From NCBI GenBank assembly GCA_018340375.1, contig JAFFJZ010000106.1:1-64000 (forward strand): a stretch of 64,000 bases of DNA, read 5' to 3'. Source of the stretch: Gonatopus flavifemur. Its lineage: Eukaryota > Arthropoda > Insecta > Hymenoptera > Dryinidae. Each line of letters opens with the position of its first letter. The first letter of the stretch is position 1. A program made the position numbers and the translations under genes. This document shows, piece after piece, positions 59,473-64,000 of the stretch. The notes beneath the pieces are model-generated. The model searched no databases. It was not told where the DNA came from and saw only the letters and a list, made by a program, of their open reading frames with translations.

Positions 59473-61533
59473 CCCAGCCAACATTACTAGAGAAGCGCTC
59501 CTGGGAGCGAGTGGTAGCAGTACCCCCGGTAGCAAAATACTAGCAGTGCTATCAAGAGTGAATGGTAGCATAGCTCTCCCATTTAAATATTTATCTTTTG
59601 ATAGCAAGACTGTAGGAATACTACTAGAAGTAAGCGGCAGCAACGCTTCCGTATAGAAAATATATTTCCTGTGGAAGCAAAACTGCAGCAGCGCTTCTTG
59701 GAGCGATCGGTAGTAATGCTTCCTGATGAAAGTGTCTTTTTGGTGGTAGCGAGATCCTATTGGTGCTCCTATGAGCAAGCGGTAGCAGTGCTACTGTCAG
59801 AAGAGGGGTGAGCAGAAGCCCAATGAATTGTATTCCTGCACCTGCACGACAGTTTTATGTGCATTATTGGTAGTCACGCGTCAAAGCCAGAAGTGAAGTG
59901 CACGTAACTTTTTCATCGAAAGGTGGGACAATTTAAGTTTCCAAAGTTTCTCAGATTTTGAAAATTTCAGTGATCTTCAGCAAAATTTTTCCACTGGGGA
60001 CTTGAGTAAATTTTCATTAGGAACTTAAACCTCAACTTTATTTTGGATCACATGGATTATCTTTTATATTGATTGATTGAACATTAAAATATAAAATTCA
60101 ATTTCATGTTCTAAAATCTTTCAATTTTATCTTCTAAAAATGAGGCTGGATGACAGTTGTATTTTCTATATCAAAAATTTCAATTACTCCTCAAAATTAT
60201 ATTTTTGAAGTTTGAATCTCGTTTATTATCATTGAGAGAAAGTTGGAATCGGATGCAAAAATACTGAAATACACATTACTCCACTCTCTCCAAAATCAAA
60301 AGAATTCTTCTTATGAATCTGATATTTTTTTTCCAAAAAATACAGTACACTGGAAACAGAAGTTTCAATAACCAACGATATAATGGAAACAGTTTTGAAA
60401 AATAATTCTCATGGAATAGTCTAAAGTAAACCTCAAAGAGTTCTGAACATATCTTATGCTTTGAGAATCCCAAAGTCTGAATTTTGGAAGAAAAGCGAAT
60501 TTGAGAAATTTTTTCAAGTTCACTGTTTTTTGCAATTCGGAATTCGGGTTCTATACACTGAGGGGAAAAAGTCATTGAGACAAAAACATATTCCATCCAA
60601 TAATATTCATAGAATATTTTTTTGGATCAATTAAATTTTATTTGAATGAGTGAAATGGGTTTTCAATTGATAAAATACTTCATGTGGTCAAAAACTATTT
60701 CATTCATTGGATGAATATTTGATTGGCTCAAAGAAATATTTTATAGATACCATTGGATGGAATATTTTTTCGCCTCAATGACTTGTTTCCCTCGGTGTGC
60801 AGCATGAGATGATTCAAATATTTATCCCTGAAAATTTCAAAGTTTTTAATAATTTCAATTCCACAAATATCATTCAATGAAGAATGTCCACTACACGACA
60901 TTTCCAATATCAATAATATCCGCGTAATAATCTGCCTTATTAGAAAATTTTATAATTACACAGAAGAAAGTATTCCTTCACATTTAAGGAATTGTTATTT
61001 GAATAAAGCAAAATAAATACATCTTTGACAGGAATGAATATTTTTGGGATCTAAAAAAATGGATTGTTTGTTCTTTGTTCCAAAGAATTCATTTATTTGT
61101 ATCACACAATATTTATTTTTGTCAAAAAAAAATATTTATTGTGACCGATTCAGATAACAATAAGATTTGAAGAAACACTTTTTTCTGGGATATTACTTCT
61201 AGTAGCGTTCCCTATCAGCATTCCTGGTGATGCTACCTGGGAGCACTCCTGGCAGTGCTACCCAGAAGCGCTTCTAGTAGCACCCTAGCAGTATCAACGG
61301 CAGCGTGTGGTAGTATTCTTGGTAGCGCTACTGCGAAGCACTTCTAGTACGCCACGCTCTTGGTAGTATTTCTGGTAGCACTGCTTGGTAGCAATCCGGC
61401 AGTGCTTCGGAAGCGAAATATGGTAGCACGCAGTCTCACGTCCAGCAAAATGCTATCTATGGCGCTCCCACTTGCTACCTGGTAGTACGAGTGGTAGCAA
61501 ATTTTGAAAAGTGGAAGCATTTTGCGAGCTGGG
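59473..61533. mobile_element. 2-kb inverted-repeat element rich in GTAGCA words
   Basis: Outer ends CCCAGCCAACATTACTAG and CCCAGCTCGCAAAATGC (reverse strand), with TA on both sides (59471-59472, 61534-61535). About 340 bp at each end is built from short words such as gtagcagtgctacc, agcgcttct and ggagcg. The middle (59815-61190) is AT-rich and has received at least one MITE (60553-60801). No coding sequence; an open frame at 59425-59778 is an effect of the repeated words. Confidence 0.72.
60553..60801. mobile_element. CACTGAGG-type MITE, nested
   Basis: Ends ACACTGAGGGGAAAAAGTC and ACACCGAGGGAAACAAGTC (reverse strand), followed inward by ttgag(g/a)c and attccatccaat. Same family as the degenerate copies near 32224-32456 and 63404-63480. 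Confidence 0.8.
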
Positions 61534-61747
61534 TATACATCGGATACCTCTAATGCCAACCGCTACTGATGCTTTGCTCATATTAGCTACTAGTTACTTA
61601 TATGCAGCGTTGACGAATTGTGAGAGATTATCGAACGGAACTCCCAATAAGAGAACGTGAGAAGTTCGTGTTCGTACGTTAGTAACGCTGTTTATGTGTA
61701 TTCATTGGGATCTAAGGGCTCGTCCATAAATAACGTGAGACGATTCT

Positions 61748-61996
61748 GGTGGCCCCCCAATAGGCCGAATTCTCTTCGCACCGAATGCTTCTTGTTCCGA
61801 AAATTTATATTCCGAACGTTGATAGACCGAAAGATCTTTGTGCCGAATTGTGTTTGATTGAATAAGGATACAATTTCTTGTGGATTATACAAGACTGATG
61901 GATCTCATTGGTTTCGGCATAATAAACTTTCGGTCTACTGGCGTTCGAAATATAGATTTCCGGTTTAATGAGCATTCGGTGTATTGGGGGCCCACC
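61748..61996. mobile_element. GGTGGCCCCCCAATA-type MITE
   Basis: 249 bp. Termini GGTGGCCCCCCAATA and GGTGGGCCCCCAATAC (reverse strand); the flanks gacgattct and gacaattct form a 9-bp duplication with one mismatch. The interior repeats tccgaa and cggtct words. Confidence 0.72.
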
Positions 61997-62978
61997 GACA
62001 ATTCTATGTTTGCTTCTTTTCCTCGCCAATTTCGAAGTAACTGAAAGTGACGAAGAGGCAAATACTAACTTAAAACTTTATATACTGTTAACGATCCCAT
62101 TTTATGAAAACTGAATTTTTTGACATTCCATTGGATATGAAATAATAATTGTATGATAAATTGAAACCCCTAAAAAATTCCCTTAAGAAAAGGTATCCCC
62201 GAAAAAATTCCCTGAAAAGAGTTATTCCCCAGAAAATTCCCAAAGTCAACAAAAAATCCCTAAATTTAGTGGAAAATCCACTGAGTTGGCAACACTGTCT
62301 AGGCCCGGATAAAGCCACTTTTCAATCGGGAAAATTTCTACCTGGGAAGGAAAGTGAATAATATTGGAATGGTATTCAAAAAGTGAAAAAATCTTTTAGC
62401 AGGATATACTTACATATGGGATGAAAGTATTGAGAATGAGAGTGATGGAAAGGACTCAACTATACACACAGTTGGAAATATTGTGTTAAATTCAACACAT
62501 TCCACATGTCCCAAGCGGTCCACGCAGATTTTTGTTTCGGTTCAACATAATGTGTTTGTGTAAGCTAGTAACTGCAGCTTGATGTAAATAATATGGCACA
62601 AAAGGATGCTCACCAAGGTTTAATTGGAATTTCTGATCATGTAAATTGAAAACGTTAGTACTGTCAAATGAATTTCAAAATAAATACTGGATTAACAGTT
62701 GAAAAGTGTAATTTATGAGTTTTTACGTAAATTAAATGCGAAGATCACACTTTCGTTTTTGTTATAACAATGCATGAGAATAGATTGAAAAAAATAGTCT
62801 TCAATGAGAATTGAACACGGATCGTCGAGACCAGACGTTGAAGCTCTATCACTCAAGCCACCGCCGGTCACTTGGATGGGGGTACTTTCTTTGCATATTT
62901 GGAGTAAAAATTAATTCGGTCCGTTTTTTTTACAGTTAAAGATGCGTTTATCTCAGAAGAACATGAATTATCAAATTA
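61997..62978. other. Mostly unassigned spacer with tRNA-like segment
   Basis: 62160-62290 contains repeated aaaaattccc words. 62805-62873 is tRNA-like (listed separately). No coding sequence seen. Confidence 0.35.
62805..62873 (-). other. tRNA-derived, SINE-like segment
   Basis: On the minus strand GTGGCTTGAGTGATAGAGC fits a pol III A box and TGTTCAATTCTCA a B box about 37 bases later. Anticodon-stem pairing is poor, so this is a tRNA relic or SINE head, not a working tRNA. Confidence 0.4.
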
Positions 62979-63402
62979 ATCGAAGTATTGTCCATCGCTG
63001 GCTATCACTTTTCCCCATCTCTCGGGTAATTTTCGAATCCCGTTATGGGAAAACGTCTCGTCTTTCGAGGCGATCCAAGTTAGGAGCCAATGTTCGATTT
63101 CTTCAAACGAAGTAAACCGGTGGCCTGCCAAATCGTGCTGCATCTGTCGAAATAACCAGTATTCAGAAGAATATGTCCGGCGAGGACGGCGGGTGCGGTA
63201 GAATATCCCACTTCAACGTTTTCAGATAATTTTTCACTACTTTTGCGACATGAGGCCGAGCGTTATCGTGTGGAAGAATAACTTTGTCATGTCTTTCCTT
63301 GTATTCCGGACGTTCTTGTCGTACCGCACGACTCAAACGAATCAATTGTAGCCTATACCGATCACCTGTAATAGAATCATCAGGTTTTAGCAACTCATAG
63401 TA
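62979..63402 (-). pseudogene. Mariner transposase C-terminal fragment
   Basis: Contains LKPDDSITGDRYRLQLIRL, the second Asp in LPHDNARPHVAK and the third in PSSPD. A frameshift near 63170 follows, then YWLFRQMQHDLAGHRF, SFEEIEHWL and LPERWGKVI up to TAA at 62979. The N-terminal half is missing; a CACTGAG-type MITE end begins at 63404, exactly where the fragment starts. DD34D spacing. It is a different lineage from the intact mariner at 18084. Confidence 0.83.
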
Positions 63403-64000
63403 TATACACTGAGAAAAAAATGTTTTGAACCGATGAATTTTTCTTTGAGACTAAGAAATGAATTCATCCAATGGTATCTGTAGAGTTATTGCATCAACTT
63501 CATTTAACATGTGATTCACACGGAAGTGGTGGGATCATTAACTGGAATATGAGGGACTTAGGATTGATGAAAAAGTTATTGGATGGAAAATTTTGATTTT
63601 CGAATTCATGGAATATAATTTGATCCAATGGATTAAGCATTTGATGGGCAGAAGCCATTCATAACACTGTGATAGTCAACTACAGTGCCAAAATGATAAT
63701 TCCTCCTTTCAATAAAATATTTGATTATTTGAATAAAAAAAGTTTTGAAAAAGGAAAATATCAATATGAATGATATAAATATTTCTTGCATGCGAAATAC
63801 AATTTTTTCATGAATATGAAATGAAAATTTTCTGTAAATAAATCAATATTTGAAACAATGAATATTCTTCCTCATCTAAGAAATTATTCCATAGAATGTA
63901 CAAAGAGGTTTTCTAATCCTTCAGAGAGCTTTTTGATATAAATAAATCTTTTTTCGAATCAATGAAATTCATTTTGATTGGATGAATGATATATCTTACA
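63403..64000. other. MITE-derived AT-rich sequence
   Basis: Begins with ACACTGAGAAAAAAATG, then tttgagactaag and atccaatggtatct, like the MITE at 60553. Related words (aattccata, gattggatgaat) recur to the end of the window. No coding sequence. Confidence 0.5.

Noticed and set aside
59425..59778. 117-residue open frame
   Set aside because: It is produced by repeated GTAGCA-type words at the end of the element and starts outside it.
62805..62873. Functional tRNA gene
   Set aside because: Box-like motifs are present but anticodon and acceptor stems do not pair; recorded only as tRNA-like.

Overview
The window looks like arthropod, most likely insect, nuclear DNA. It is AT-rich, has spliced genes with GT/AG introns, and is built almost entirely of transposable elements (R1-clade LINE, Copia, CACTA, hAT, piggyBac, P-like, Tc1 and mariner of the DD34D, DD34E, DD38E and DD41D types, and many MITEs). 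I recognise no ordinary host gene with confidence and cannot name the species from sequence alone. No prokaryotic gene organisation, rRNA or classical tRNA was seen.

Layout. 1-7311: a GC-rich R1-clade LINE on the minus strand (ORF1 and ORF2 damaged and fused), followed by a compound TAA/GAT microsatellite tail into which a second, ORF-less relative has inserted with its own target duplication. 7584-29497: what I interpret as one decayed CACTA/EnSpm element on the minus strand. Its transposase gene (29497-21623) is followed by a many-exon accessory gene ending in a DUF4806-like domain (20479-7584). Inside it sit an intact 5.84-kb hAT element (22835-28678, 8-bp duplication), a mariner with an open transposase frame (18084-19405), a DD38E Tc1 element with 613-bp terminal repeats and one stop codon (9360-12080), and several palindromic MITEs. 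29498-33950: non-coding, AT-rich, with MITEs.

33951-39391: the most striking object, a 5.44-kb foldback element. It is two abutting inverted arms made of about 140 copies of a 31-bp unit, framed by a 163-bp repeat and a perfect 9-bp target duplication, with no coding sequence. 39750-43920: a decayed Copia element interrupted by a 116-bp palindromic MITE. 44752-48700: a piggyBac transposase pseudogene split by a DD41D mariner that is itself split by a 227-bp MITE. 48679-49155: a mariner fragment. 49900-52640: a P-element-like transposase remnant broken by a TTAA-flanked 1-kb MITE and a 210-bp MITE. 53331-54930: a Tc1 element (DD34E) with an uninterrupted transposase. 54985-57015: a second DD41D mariner with a one-base frameshift. 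57103-59290: a hAT pseudogene. 59473-61533: a 2-kb inverted-repeat element rich in GTAGCA words. 61748-63410: a MITE, a tRNA-like segment and a mariner C-terminal fragment.

The elements do not form a pathway. They form a nested insertion record. In several places removing the inner element and one copy of its target duplication makes the outer reading frame continuous again, which fixes the boundaries and the order of events. Elements that look youngest (uninterrupted frames) are the hAT at 22835, the mariner at 18084 and the Tc1 at 53331.
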